Assembly (NCBI GenBank): GCA_034421095.1
Contig: DAOUKR010000015.1
Span: forward strand, 1-64,000
Length of the DNA: 64,000 nucleotides
Origin: JAGWBG01 sp034421095
GTDB lineage: Bacteria; Chloroflexota; Dehalococcoidia; Lucifugimonadales; JAGWBF01
Direction: 5' to 3'
The position numbers and the translations under genes were made by a program. The first letter of the stretch is position 1. Every line of letters begins with the position of its first letter. The notes under the pieces were generated by a model. It saw only the letters and a list, made by a program, of their open reading frames with translations, did no database searches and was not told the origin of the DNA. This document shows positions 30,815 through 39,498 of this stretch, in pieces.

Positions 30815-32095
30815 ATTGCAAAAGGGGCAAGCCCCGCCGTGCTCCTGGTGGCGCTGTCTTGTGTGGCAGTTGCTCTGCTGGTGGCCTGCACCCGACCTGC
30901 ACCCACACCTGAGCCAACCGCCACGCCAACTGCAACACCGACGCCTCAGCCGACCGCTATGCCAACGCCTGAGCCGGGCGACTCGGACAGGGCTGCTCTG
31001 GTAGCCCTCTACAATACGACGGACGGCCCAAACTGGGGGGACAGTACCAACTGGCTGAGCGGCGCGCCAATTGGTGAATGGTACGGCGTGACCACGGATG
31101 ACAGTGGCCGCGTCCGATTGCTGTACCTCCACAAGAACCAGTTGAGCGGGGAGATACCGCCGGAGCTGGGTGACCTTGTCAACCTGGAATCGCTGTACCT
31201 CCACGAGAACCAGTTGAGCGGGGAGATACCGCCCGAACTGGGCAACCTCGCCAACCTGGAAGTGCTGGACCTCGGCGGAAACCAGTTGACCGGAGAGATA
31301 CCCCCGGAGCTGGGCAATCTCGCCAACCTGGAAGTGCTGGGCCTCTACGTGAGCCAGCTGACCGGAGAGATACCCCCGGGGTTGGGCAACCTCGCCAACC
31401 TGGAAGTGCTGGGCCTCTACGTGAACCAGCTGACCGGAGAGATACCCCCGGAGTTGAGCAACCTCGCCAACCTGGAAGTGCTGTACCTCCACTCAAACCA
31501 GCTGACCGGAGAGATTCCCCCGGATCTGGGCAACCTCGCCAACCTGGAATCCCTTGACCTATCCAGCAACCAGTTGAGCGGAGAAATACCGCTGGAGTTG
31601 AACAACCTCTCCAGCCTGGAAGTGCTGCGCCTCGACAGGAACCAGTTGAGCGGGAGCATACCGCCGGAACTGGGCGACCTCCTCAGCCTGGAAGTGCTGA
31701 TCCTCGACAGCAACCAGTTGAGCGGGAGGATTCCGCCAGAACTGGGCGACCTAGCCAACTTGGAAGTGCTGCACATCGTAAGGAACCAATTGACCGCCGG
31801 GATCCCGCCGGAGTTGAGCAACCTCTCCAACCTGATAGTGCTGAGGATCAACCACAACCAGTTGAGTGGGAAGATATCGCCGGAACTGGGCGACCTAGCC
31901 AACTTGGAAACGCTTTACCTCCACTCGAACCAGTTGAGCGGGGAGATACCGGCAGAGCTGGGCGGCCTCGTCAACCTGGAATACCTGTACCTTGACGGCA
32001 ATCGACTGAGCGGGTGTATACCCGATGGTCTGAGAGACGTACGGAACAATGATCTCGCGGACCTTGGTCTGCCTTTCTGTACGCCAGACCCCTGA
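30815..32095 (+). CDS. Lipoprotein with 13 plant-type leucine-rich repeats
   Basis: This is a ~426-aa surface lipoprotein. A short n-region with Lys and hydrophobic core VLLVALSCVAVALLVAC ends in a lipobox (LLVAC), then a Pro/Thr linker (TPEPTATPTATPTPQPT). A cap region NTTDGPNWGDSTNWLSGAPI precedes 13 units of 24 residues with consensus LExLxLxxNQLSGEIPPELGxLAN. A C-terminal cap has two Cys (GCIPDGL ... FCTPDP). The start is uncertain. Only ATT 30815 gives a basic n-region and has GGAGGG eight bases upstream; GTG 30839 would start inside the hydrophobic core. Such proteins mediate adhesion or ligand binding. A remnant of a relative lies at 4500-4610. Confidence 0.85.
   Translation: MAKGASPAVLLVALSCVAVALLVACTRPAPTPEPTATPTATPTPQPTAMPTPEPGDSDRAALVALYNTTDGPNWGDSTNWLSGAPIGEWYGVTTDDSGRVRLLYLHKNQLSGEIPPELGDLVNLESLYLHENQLSGEIPPELGNLANLEVLDLGGNQLTGEIPPELGNLANLEVLGLYVSQLTGEIPPGLGNLANLEVLGLYVNQLTGEIPPELSNLANLEVLYLHSNQLTGEIPPDLGNLANLESLDLSSNQLSGEIPLELNNLSSLEVLRLDRNQLSGSIPPELGDLLSLEVLILDSNQLSGRIPPELGDLANLEVLHIVRNQLTAGIPPELSNLSNLIVLRINHNQLSGKISPELGDLANLETLYLHSNQLSGEIPAELGGLVNLEYLYLDGNRLSGCIPDGLRDVRNNDLADLGLPFCTPDP
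31112..32032 (+). repeat. 72-bp tandem array encoding 13 LRR units
   Basis: Units start every 72 bases from 31112 (31184, 31256 ... 31976). The central units (31256-31543) are nearly identical at DNA level, with phrases such as CAACCTGGAAGTGCTGGGCC repeated, while the flanking units have diverged. This suggests recent expansion by slippage or recombination. Confidence 0.9.
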
Positions 32096-32118
32096 CGCAG
32101 CTCAGCAGGCGGGTATTT

Positions 32119-32165
32119 GGATTCCTCGCTGCGCTCGGAATGACGGCGAAGGGTCGCTGGGGATG
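32119..32165. repeat. Dispersed intergenic repeat piece
   Basis: GATTCCTCGCTGCGCTCGGA followed by ATGACGGCGAAGGG, then GTCGCTGGGGATGAC: partial copies of the GTCATTC...GAATCT element in reverse orientation, right after the LRR gene. Confidence 0.6.
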
Positions 32166-32269
32166 ACAATTGGAAGGCCCTAGGTACACGGATACAGAGA
32201 GGTGAGCACGGCTGCTACTTTGTAGTAAAATTGTAGTGGCAAGGTATATGCTGAAGTGGGGAGGGGGCT

Positions 32270-32794
32270 TTGAGCGTTCAGGACATCCTGAAGCCCGGCG
32301 AGAAGGTACTGTCCGTGTGCAAGCCCCTTTACGCCACTTCCCAGCGCATCGTCCGCTACGATGAAAGAATGCCCGGGGGGCCGGTGGAAGAGATCGCCTA
32401 TAACGACCTCACCGGCGTGGAGCTGATGTGGAAGCCCAGCCATCCAATGATGATTCTGGGCACCGTCTGCGTCATCGCCGCCGTCTTCCTCTCGCTGACC
32501 GGACTCATCTTCATCACTTCGATCCCGGCCCTGATAATTGGGGTTGTGCTGCTGGTACTGGGTGCCAGAGGAGGGCCCGGATACTATCGGCTCCGTACTC
32601 GCGACTCCTCTCCCCACCCGTATATGGCGCCGGACCGGAAGCAGAGCGTCACCCTGCTCACGGTGATGGAATATCTGGGTCTCAGGACATCCCTTGAGGA
32701 GACCCGCTGGCGTATGGACTACTCCAAGGCCGGAAGCTTCCTTGCGACGGTACGCAATATAGTCGGGGACCTTCCCGAGATTGACAGCCGCTAG
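32270..32794 (+). CDS. Uncharacterised membrane protein with PH-like region
   Basis: This 174-aa protein starts at TTG 32270 with GGGAGGGGG directly upstream. Residues 1-55 (LKPGEKVLSVCKPLYATSQR, VEEIAYNDLTGVELMWKPSH) resemble the beta strands of bacterial PH-like domains, which usually begin with GE.v and end with di/dt.v. Two membrane helices follow (MMILGTVCVIAAVFLSLTGL and FITSIPALIIGVVLLVLG), then the strand-rich C-terminal part YRLRTRDSS continues the PH fold. The helices interrupt the domain. The role is unknown; it is alone between the LRR gene and convergent hpaB. Confidence 0.6.
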   Translation: MSVQDILKPGEKVLSVCKPLYATSQRIVRYDERMPGGPVEEIAYNDLTGVELMWKPSHPMMILGTVCVIAAVFLSLTGLIFITSIPALIIGVVLLVLGARGGPGYYRLRTRDSSPHPYMAPDRKQSVTLLTVMEYLGLRTSLEETRWRMDYSKAGSFLATVRNIVGDLPEIDSR

Positions 32795-32800
32795 GAGCGA

Positions 32801-34261
32801 CTATTCCTGCTCCAGGAACTCTCTCACCCAATCGGTCATGGACGTCCGGTCGTAGAAATTGTACATGATACCGGCGTTGAGCAGGTCATCACCCTGGAAG
32901 AACCGCTCATATAACGTCTGCCTCGCTCCGAAGGCGCTGCAGCAAGCGTCCCACGCAAGCCTGAACAGCCTCACCCGCTCCGCTGCAGACGCAGTGTCGG
33001 TCTCCAGATAGCGCTCTATCTCCGAAGCCAAGGGGCCGTTGAGGTCCGCCTCGGTGGGGAGGGCCATGAGGCTGCTGGAGCCCAGAAGGTGGAGAATCTC
33101 CGTCATCCTCGGGTACATGCGTATGAACAGCTTGCAGGCTATCATCAGCGGGGTCGTGGAGGGACACATAACACCCCACCGATCCATCGTGGCATCGGAC
33201 TCGGCGGAGCGAAGGCAGGCTCTTGTGACCTCCAGGTTCTCGATAATCTCGGCCATCATCTGCTGCACGTGGGGGAGTTGGCCCGAACCCAGCGTGTGGA
33301 CCATGAGGTTGGCAAGGCCCAGCATGAACTCGCACTTGACCACGTTCTTTGCCACCGACTGATGCCTGGAGTGGTTATACTGGCTTGTGTCCATGACCAT
33401 GTTGTTGGACAGGTCCACGTCACCCAGCAGGAAGACCCGTTCCCAGGGGACCAGTACGTCGTTGAAGAACACTATGGAGTCCTGCTCCTCGAACCGGGAC
33501 CCCAGGGGATGGTCGAAGTGGGAGCGGCCGTAGTCCAGGCTTTCCCGGCACAGGAACTTCAGGCCCGGCGTGTTGCACGGGATGGAGAAGGCGAAAGTGT
33601 ACCGCTCGGCGTCGTCCGCGGGGACCCTGCGGGAGCTGGCGAGGTACACAGCAACCTCGTCGGAGAGGGGGGCTAGGGTAGCCATTACCCGGGCGCCCCG
33701 GACCACAATGCCGGCGTCGGTCTCCCGAACAATCTTGAGGGCCACGTCGCTCCTGTCGTCCTGGGGCATGGGGATCGCCGAGGGAGAGCGGGTGCGCTGC
33801 ACGTTGGCAAGGGTGTGGGTGAGGGCCAGGTCGTTTTCCCGGACGTACTCGTAGTACCTCTGGATATTATCTTTGAACTCCGGGCGATTCCGGGCGAAAT
33901 AGTCGCCCGCAGCGGCCAGGGACATTATGGTCACGTTGAGGAAGTCCGGCGTGCGGCCTATCATGCCGCAGGTGGCGCGTGCCCAGTGGGTCATCATAAC
34001 GCGCCTCTGCTCCAGATCCTCAATGGTCCGGGGTGTGATGAAGGATAGGCCCACCCTGTCTCCGGTGGTGGGGGAGGTGTAGGTCATCTCATCCCGCAGG
34101 GCGGGGTCGTGCTGCATGTCGTAGAGGCTGGCCAGGGTGCGGACTCCGTTGCACAGTGCAGGGTGTGTGGTCACGTCCTTGACCCGCTCCCCATTGATGT
34201 AAATCTCGGCGCTTCGCTCTCGTAGCCCTGCTATGTACTCCGCACCTGTCCTGGCCGGCAT
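32801..34261 (-). CDS. HpaB-family flavin-dependent monooxygenase/hydratase
   Basis: This 486-aa protein of the 4-hydroxyphenylacetate 3-monooxygenase oxygenase family has a typical N-terminus (RTGAEYIAGLRERSAEIYINGERVKDV), the middle flavin-barrel region (ERYTFAFSIPCNTPGLKFLC), VFFNDVLVPWERVFLLGDVD (~residues 270-289) and C-terminal SSSLMALPTEADLNGPLASE. Members hydroxylate phenols with FADH2 from a separate reductase, or act as 4-hydroxybutyryl-CoA dehydratase; the latter needs an iron-sulfur site with Cys and His ligands that I do not see. It precedes no reductase, but the LLM oxidoreductase is directly upstream (15-base gap), so both act on one compound. Confidence 0.9.
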   Translation of the reverse strand: MPARTGAEYIAGLRERSAEIYINGERVKDVTTHPALCNGVRTLASLYDMQHDPALRDEMTYTSPTTGDRVGLSFITPRTIEDLEQRRVMMTHWARATCGMIGRTPDFLNVTIMSLAAAGDYFARNRPEFKDNIQRYYEYVRENDLALTHTLANVQRTRSPSAIPMPQDDRSDVALKIVRETDAGIVVRGARVMATLAPLSDEVAVYLASSRRVPADDAERYTFAFSIPCNTPGLKFLCRESLDYGRSHFDHPLGSRFEEQDSIVFFNDVLVPWERVFLLGDVDLSNNMVMDTSQYNHSRHQSVAKNVVKCEFMLGLANLMVHTLGSGQLPHVQQMMAEIIENLEVTRACLRSAESDATMDRWGVMCPSTTPLMIACKLFIRMYPRMTEILHLLGSSSLMALPTEADLNGPLASEIERYLETDTASAAERVRLFRLAWDACCSAFGARQTLYERFFQGDDLLNAGIMYNFYDRTSMTDWVREFLEQE

Positions 34262-34276
34262 GGTACGTCCTCTCCT

Positions 34277-35449
34277 CTACTCGTAGGGCTGCAGCTTAAT
34301 CTCATGCAGGGCAGGTATCACCTCTTTACCCAGCAGCTCGATGGAGCGCATGACGTCCTTGTGGGCTATGGTCCCGTCGCTGGCTATGAGGAGCAAGTAT
34401 CCTGGGCTGAGGTGCTCTATGGTCGTCGCCAGCTTCCTGGTGACAGTCTCCGGGCTTCCCACCACGAGCATGTTGAGTTCCTGAAGCGCCTCGTAGTCCA
34501 TCTGCCTTCCAACCTGGGGCTTCCTCACCATCACGCTCCTTCCCAGGCTCGACTGGAATCCGGGAGGGTCGTTGTGCTCCCTGGGTCCCTTCATACGGTG
34601 GTCCTGAGTCCACAGAAAATGCCGCCCGATCTCCTGGGCCTCCTCATCGGTGTCAGCCACCAGTGCCCGAAGCTGATAGCCGAAGTGCTGAGGACCAGGC
34701 CTATAGCCGGCCTCATGGGCTGTGTCTATGTATATCTGTTTCAGCTCCTTGGTAAGCTCCATAATTGCCCCAAGGCTCATGTAGGGGTAGCCGTGCCTGG
34801 CAGCCCACTTCACACTCTCTGGGCTTCCGGCGCCTGGGAACCAGATGGGTGGGTGAGGCTTCTGCATAGGCAGCACCCAGGGGTTTACAGCCCTGTAGTG
34901 GTAATACTTGCCCTCATATCGGAAGGGTCCGGGAGTCGTCCAGCATTTGATAATGAGGTCATGGGCCTCCTCGAACCTCTCACGGTTCTCCGTGGGGTCT
35001 ATGCCGCCCATAAGACTCTCGGTTGCGCCCCCACGCACAAAACCGGAGATTAACCTTCCGCCGGAATAGCAGTCCAGCATGGCCACCTCTTCGGCCATTC
35101 TCACCGGGTCGTTGATGGGGAGTATATTCCCCATAATGGCTATTTTGACCCTCTTGGTAATCTTGCTGATGACGGCGGCGTCCAGATTGGCCGATGGCTT
35201 CATATTCCAGTAAGCGGAGTGGTGCTCGTTGGTCAGTATTCCGTCTACGCCCACCTCATCGGCCCATGCGTACTGCTCATGGTACTGCTTATATAGCGCG
35301 TGGGCCTTTTGCGGGTCGAAATAGGTGTTGGGGAAACGTAGGCGCGCATCGTATTTCTCGAGGTCTTCATCAGTGATATAGCTGTAGGGCTGCTGAGTGT
35401 GAAAGTACACCTCGACCTTATCCCTTGGTGGAGTCGCGGTCTCAATCAT
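34277..35449 (-). CDS. LLM-class (luciferase-like) flavin-dependent oxidoreductase
   Basis: This 390-aa TIM-barrel enzyme uses F420 or FMN. It opens VEVYFHTQQPYSYITDEDLE and contains GVDGILTNEHHSAYWN (~residues 60-75), IAIMGNILPINDPVRMAEEV (~95-115) and GGRLISGFVRGGATES (~122-137), followed by KPHPPIWFPGAGSPESVKWA. These match bacterial-luciferase-like monooxygenases. ATG 35449 has GGAGG six bases upstream and the 12 residues before it look unrelated. Together with the HpaB gene it likely forms a two-step oxidation of an aromatic, heterocyclic or sulfonated compound. Such expanded families are described for SAR202, which supports the taxonomic guess. Confidence 0.9.
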   Translation of the reverse strand: MIETATPPRDKVEVYFHTQQPYSYITDEDLEKYDARLRFPNTYFDPQKAHALYKQYHEQYAWADEVGVDGILTNEHHSAYWNMKPSANLDAAVISKITKRVKIAIMGNILPINDPVRMAEEVAMLDCYSGGRLISGFVRGGATESLMGGIDPTENRERFEEAHDLIIKCWTTPGPFRYEGKYYHYRAVNPWVLPMQKPHPPIWFPGAGSPESVKWAARHGYPYMSLGAIMELTKELKQIYIDTAHEAGYRPGPQHFGYQLRALVADTDEEAQEIGRHFLWTQDHRMKGPREHNDPPGFQSSLGRSVMVRKPQVGRQMDYEALQELNMLVVGSPETVTRKLATTIEHLSPGYLLLIASDGTIAHKDVMRSIELLGKEVIPALHEIKLQPYE

Positions 35450-35659
35450 AGGTGCCTCCTCCGTCACACAATATAGTGCCACCAAGTGGGTTGCGGTATC
35501 CGAATCCCTCGAACCGAATGTTTCTTTTGTGAGAATACCAACGTTCTACCGGGAGTATATTCACAGAAGCGATTATAGGGATGCTCCGAAACATGGTCAA
35601 CACTCTAGTCCTACCCGTGCTCTTCGACAAGCTGGGGGCCACATCGCTCAGCTAACGAC

Positions 35660-37102
35660 TCAGATGACGAACATGTCCATAAACTCGTCAACCGGCGTAC
35701 CTTCCAGGCGCTTCTGGTCAAGGCAAAGCTCCAGGATGGCCTCGGACTGCCGGGCGGGGAAACGGCTCGCCAGGTTGGCCGTGAACTTCTCCACCAGCAA
35801 CGGAATCCCTTCGTCACGACGCCTGCGATGTCCCAGGGGGTATTCCACCTCGATTTTATCCGTGGCCGAGCCGTCCTTGAAGTGGACCTGGACGGCGTTG
35901 GCTATGGAGCGTTTATCGGGGTCCAGGTAGTCCACGCTGTACTGGGGGTGCTCCACGACGGTCATCTTGTCCCGCAGGGCATCAATACGAGGGTCGGCAG
36001 CGACCTCGTCCTCGTAGTGGTCGGCGGTAAGGGTGCCGAAGATGAGACCTATGGCCGTCACGTACTGGAGGCAGTGGTCGCGGTCGGCGGGATTGTACAG
36101 AGGCCCGGTCTTGTCTATGATTCGAATCGCCGTTTCGTGGGTTGTGATGGTGACCGTATCAATCTCGTCAAGGCGGTCTTTCACCAGGTCATGCAGCTTG
36201 AAGGCGCATTCGGCGGCTGTCTGTGAGTGAAACTCCGCGGGGAAGGCGACCTTGAACAGGGTATTCTCCATAACGTAGGACCCGTAGGGACGGCCCACCG
36301 TGATGGGCTTGCCCTTCAGCATGACATCGCAGACCCCCCACGTCCTGGCAGTCAGGGCAGACGGGTAGCCCATCTCGCCCTTCCTTGCCAGCAGAGCGAG
36401 CCACACGGCGTGGCTGGTGGCATCAGCCGCGGCCCACGATTTGCGAGACCCTGTGTTGGGCGTGTGGCGGTAAGTCCGCAGGCTGCCTCCGTCAATCCAT
36501 GCGTTGGATACGGAATTGACTATCTCACCCACGCCACCCCCAAGCATCCCGGTAATCACCGGAGTTGAGGCGACCTTCAGGAGCAACACGTGGTCCAGGC
36601 CAACCCGGTTCAGGCTGTTTTCCAGAGCAATCACTCCCTGAATCTCGTATGCTTTAATCAAGCCTGTGAGGACATCACGCATGGTGAGAGGCTTCTGACC
36701 TTTGGCCCGATTTGCCCGGCTGAGATAGTCTGCCACGGCCAGAATGCCGCTCAGATTGTCCGATGGATGGCCCCATTCCTGGGCCAGCCAGGTGTCGTTG
36801 TAGTCCAGCCACCGGACGGCGCATCCTATGTTGAATGCGGCGTTCACCGGGTCCAGCTCGAAGCGAGTCCCCGGGACCCGGGCCCCGTCGGGCACGTAGG
36901 TCCCGGGGACTACCGGCCCAAGCAGCTTGGTACATTCGGGGTAGCGTAGCGCCAGCAGGCCGCAGCCTATGGAGTCTATGAGGGCGTTGCGGGCCGTGTC
37001 ATAGGCCAGGTCGCTCTCGATGATGCCATTAGCCACATATTCCGCAATGTCAACCAGTACCTGGTCGGGTTCGGGGCGAATATTGGATACCTGAGTAGTC
37101 AT
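35660..37102 (-). CDS. MmgE/PrpD-family protein
   Basis: This 480-aa protein belongs to the 2-methylcitrate dehydratase (PrpD) superfamily. It has DTARNALIDSIGCGLLALRY near the start, AFNIGCAVRWLDYNDTWLA (~residues 85-103) with the catalytic-site Asp region, HPSDNLSGILAVADYL (~110-125) and KSWAAADATSHAVWLALLA (~235-253). The C-terminal half carries AFPAEFHSQTAAECAF. The family includes PrpD, cis-aconitate decarboxylase and unassigned dehydratases, so the substrate is open. ATG 37102 has GGAGGT upstream, and ~30 residues before it are not family-like. It lies upstream of the LLM gene in the same direction but with a 210-base gap (35450-35659), so a separate transcript is likely. Confidence 0.92.
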   Translation of the reverse strand: MTTQVSNIRPEPDQVLVDIAEYVANGIIESDLAYDTARNALIDSIGCGLLALRYPECTKLLGPVVPGTYVPDGARVPGTRFELDPVNAAFNIGCAVRWLDYNDTWLAQEWGHPSDNLSGILAVADYLSRANRAKGQKPLTMRDVLTGLIKAYEIQGVIALENSLNRVGLDHVLLLKVASTPVITGMLGGGVGEIVNSVSNAWIDGGSLRTYRHTPNTGSRKSWAAADATSHAVWLALLARKGEMGYPSALTARTWGVCDVMLKGKPITVGRPYGSYVMENTLFKVAFPAEFHSQTAAECAFKLHDLVKDRLDEIDTVTITTHETAIRIIDKTGPLYNPADRDHCLQYVTAIGLIFGTLTADHYEDEVAADPRIDALRDKMTVVEHPQYSVDYLDPDKRSIANAVQVHFKDGSATDKIEVEYPLGHRRRRDEGIPLLVEKFTANLASRFPARQSEAILELCLDQKRLEGTPVDEFMDMFVI

Positions 37103-37301
37103 ATCTGGACCTCCCTGAAGATGAAGCCCTTGGCCTCTCCTCTTTTCCCTGCCTGGCGTGGCGATTGTAGTGGCAACCTCCGGTTTCGTCAATGCCGTGG
37201 CGGTGCAGTGACTGCTTAGAACTCTTTAATTGAATCCGTAGTTGGTCTATGCTATGGTACGCAAGTTGGAGCAAGCGAGATCTCGGTCAAAAGGAGATGA
37301 C

Positions 37302-38333
37302 ATGAGAGGTGTGGTTTTCCTGGGCGACAGAGAGATTGAGATTAGAGAGATGCCGGATCCCAAGCCGGGTCCGGGCGAGGTCGTAATTGACATCAAGGCG
37401 TCCGGCCTGTGTGGCAGCGATTTCCAGGGCGGGTATCGTGTCCCCAAGGCCGAGAGGGGCGTCCCCCAGGGCCTCAAGGTGGGAGGACACGAGCCATGCG
37501 GCGTGATTGCCGAGGTCGGGGAGGGCGTAAGCACCGTCAAGGTCGGTGATAGAGTGATGATGCACCACTACACCGGGTGCCGCACGTGCAAGATGTGCCG
37601 GATCGGGTATACCCAAATGTGTATACATCACCATGAGACCTATGGGCGCACCGAGAACGGCGGCCACGAGGACTTTCTGCTGGTCCCCGACTACACGTGC
37701 GTACCTCTTCCCGACGAGATGAGCTTCGCAGAGGGGGCAGCCTGTGCGTGTGGCACCGGGACCGCCTTCCATGCCGTGAAACGCCTGGGCATATCGGGCA
37801 TGGACACCATAGCCGTCTTCGGCCAGGGGCCGGTCGGGTTGAGCGCTACGCTGTTCGCAGCACAAATGGGGGCCAGGGTGCTGGCGGTAGACGTGGTCCC
37901 GGAACGGTTGGAACTTGCCAGGCGTCTTGGGGCTGACGTGGCCATAGATTCCAGCAAGGACGACCCCGTCGAGGCAATCATGGACATGACCAGCGGGGAA
38001 GGGGCCAACGCAACCCTGGACGCCACCGGAATTCCCCAGGTCCGTAGCAACGCCCTGGACAGCGCCATGCTTTGGGGCAGGGTGTGTTTCGTAGGAGAGG
38101 GGAACCTGACCACCTTTGACATAAGCAACCAGATTATCCACAAGCAGCTGACGATATACGGTTCATGGACCTTCAGCCTCTCGGGACTGGCCGAGGTTGC
38201 CAACTTCGTGGTCAACCGAAAGGTGCCCCTGAATGACCTGATTACCCACCGGTTCCCACTGGAGCAGGCCGCAGAAGCTTACAGGCTATTCGATTCTGGC
38301 AAGACGGGGAAGGTGGTGTTGGTGAGGGGGTGA
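37302..38333 (+). CDS. Zinc-dependent medium-chain alcohol dehydrogenase
   Basis: This 343-aa MDR-superfamily enzyme has catalytic zinc ligands in GLCGSDFQGGYR (Cys ~38) and GGHEPCGVIAEVG (His/Glu ~60). The structural zinc lobe CRTCKMCRIGYTQMC (~88-102) has four cysteines. The NAD(P) fold is seen at VFGQGPVGLSATLFA (~165-180). ATG 37302 follows AAGGAGATG; residues before it are unrelated. The reaction is probably oxidation of a secondary alcohol or polyol. It is divergent from prpD across a 199-base gap, so the two may share regulation. Confidence 0.93.
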   Translation: MRGVVFLGDREIEIREMPDPKPGPGEVVIDIKASGLCGSDFQGGYRVPKAERGVPQGLKVGGHEPCGVIAEVGEGVSTVKVGDRVMMHHYTGCRTCKMCRIGYTQMCIHHHETYGRTENGGHEDFLLVPDYTCVPLPDEMSFAEGAACACGTGTAFHAVKRLGISGMDTIAVFGQGPVGLSATLFAAQMGARVLAVDVVPERLELARRLGADVAIDSSKDDPVEAIMDMTSGEGANATLDATGIPQVRSNALDSAMLWGRVCFVGEGNLTTFDISNQIIHKQLTIYGSWTFSLSGLAEVANFVVNRKVPLNDLITHRFPLEQAAEAYRLFDSGKTGKVVLVRG

Positions 38334-38503
38334 AGGTGAGAGTGAGACGCTCCCTGTCACCCATAAACTCTGGGCTACCCCACTTCTAATACCCCTGGCT
38401 TGCAATTGGGCAGACTTCAACGTGTTCTTAAGAAGTTGCTGAAGTCTTCTCTGTTGTCTTACGCCGTAGGGGTGAGCTGCGTAGAAGTAGGCGAAGCAGT
38501 ACC

Positions 38504-38941
38504 TCACTCGGCAAGCGAAACCAGCAGAGGCACCTCGAACGCTGGTCCCCATTCGACGTTTCCCGGGGTTTCCGACCGACACTCGACTTTGAAGTTGTAA
38601 GTTCCTGCTGAGGTAAAGGGTAGGCCAGAGTTCCTGACCCATATCCGATAAGTCGTAAAATCAACGAGGTTGACTTCGATTTCTGAGAGCGTTCTGACCT
38701 CGCCTTGTGGATCAATCACGCTAACCCTTGCCATCCCCCGCTCGCCAACGCTCGGGTCCGATCGAATAATCAGTGCCAACACATGGAACGGTAGGGGAAC
38801 TACCCTGGTTGCATCAGGGGCTATTGGCTCTGGCGGTTCACTGAGTACCCTCAAACTCTCAATCACATTAAAGACCGAGAGGTTATTGGTATTTTTGTCC
38901 TGCACGAAATTCTCGCACAAAATTGACCAAACGACTCTCAC
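38504..38941 (-). CDS. DUF6941-like protein in accessory operon
   Basis: This 145-aa protein starts at GTG 38941 with GGAGG seven bases upstream. It begins WSILCENFVQDKNTNNLSVF, a motif (CEN...D..TNNxSxFNVxE) that I recall from the poorly studied DUF6941 family. It continues with beta-rich segments (HVLALIIRSDPSVGERGMAR, TYRIWVRNSGLPFTSAGTYN, FKVECRSETPG) ending in a long strand. The fold may be a C2-like or immunoglobulin-like beta sandwich. It is the third gene of a leftward operon beside tRNA-Arg. Function unknown. Low GC compared with the flanking metabolic genes. Confidence 0.6.
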   Translation of the reverse strand: MRVVWSILCENFVQDKNTNNLSVFNVIESLRVLSEPPEPIAPDATRVVPLPFHVLALIIRSDPSVGERGMARVSVIDPQGEVRTLSEIEVNLVDFTTYRIWVRNSGLPFTSAGTYNFKVECRSETPGNVEWGPAFEVPLLVSLAE

Positions 38942-38958
38942 CGAATTCCTCCACGTCC

Positions 38959-39498
38959 CTAATGTACGATCGACCCTGCATGGAAGCTTTTCAGTTCTGC
39001 CTCCGGATATAGATAAACTTTTGAATCACCCTCGAATAACGGCCCATTTGTAACAATTGGACCACCGGACCTGCTGGTTGTTTGCCAATAGGTCTGCTCA
39101 GAATCGCTGATGCCATTGTCTCCAACCGCGGATGCGAAAGAAGAGAGCACCTCACTCGACATCTTCTTGGCATACCAGCAATTGTTGGCGTTAGTAACGA
39201 ACCGAGCGGCTATTTGTGCGAACTTGGGGGAGGTAAGCTCTAACAGACATAACAGCACAGCTAAGGCGGTATCTTTGGGATTCTCGTATTTAGGGTCTAC
39301 CGAAGAATTCGACAGGTCCGACAAACGGCGAAAAATTGTATACCGCACTTCGACATTCTGTACTAACTCATGGTACAACCCAATAACCGCAGGTTCTTGG
39401 CGGGCCGCTTTCAGAAATAGCGGTAAGCTGCTCGCCACATTGAGCCGAACATCGAACTCTAGGCTTTCAATTTCGCTAAGTGCTTGCTCCCAGTTCAT
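38959..39498 (-). CDS. Uncharacterised mostly helical protein in accessory operon
   Basis: This 179-aa protein starts at ATG 39498, overlapping the previous gene's TGA by four bases, so the two are translationally coupled. It is helical in the first two thirds (WEQALSEIESLEFDVRLNVA, SLPLFLKAARQEPAVIGLYH, ENPKDTALAVLLCLLELTSP), with a tandem-helix feel similar to HEAT/ARM-like folds. A Ser/Gly/Thr-rich tail follows. No catalytic motif was identified. The operon's first gene encodes an NlpC/P60-like domain; this one may be its partner or an immunity-type protein. That is inference from overlap alone. Confidence 0.55.
   Translation of the reverse strand: MNWEQALSEIESLEFDVRLNVASSLPLFLKAARQEPAVIGLYHELVQNVEVRYTIFRRLSDLSNSSVDPKYENPKDTALAVLLCLLELTSPKFAQIAARFVTNANNCWYAKKMSSEVLSSFASAVGDNGISDSEQTYWQTTSRSGGPIVTNGPLFEGDSKVYLYPEAELKSFHAGSIVH

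Noticed and set aside
31112..32032. Regular 72-bp repeats considered as a CRISPR-like or minisatellite array
   Set aside because: The unit is a multiple of three, stays in frame and encodes LRR motifs in a lipoprotein, so it is a coding repeat. No CRISPR array or cas gene was seen anywhere.
38334..38503. Search for a duplicated tRNA-Arg 3' end as an attachment site of the accessory operon
   Set aside because: No stretch resembling GCGCGCTTGGCGGGACTC was found at the far side of the operon, and no integrase gene is present.
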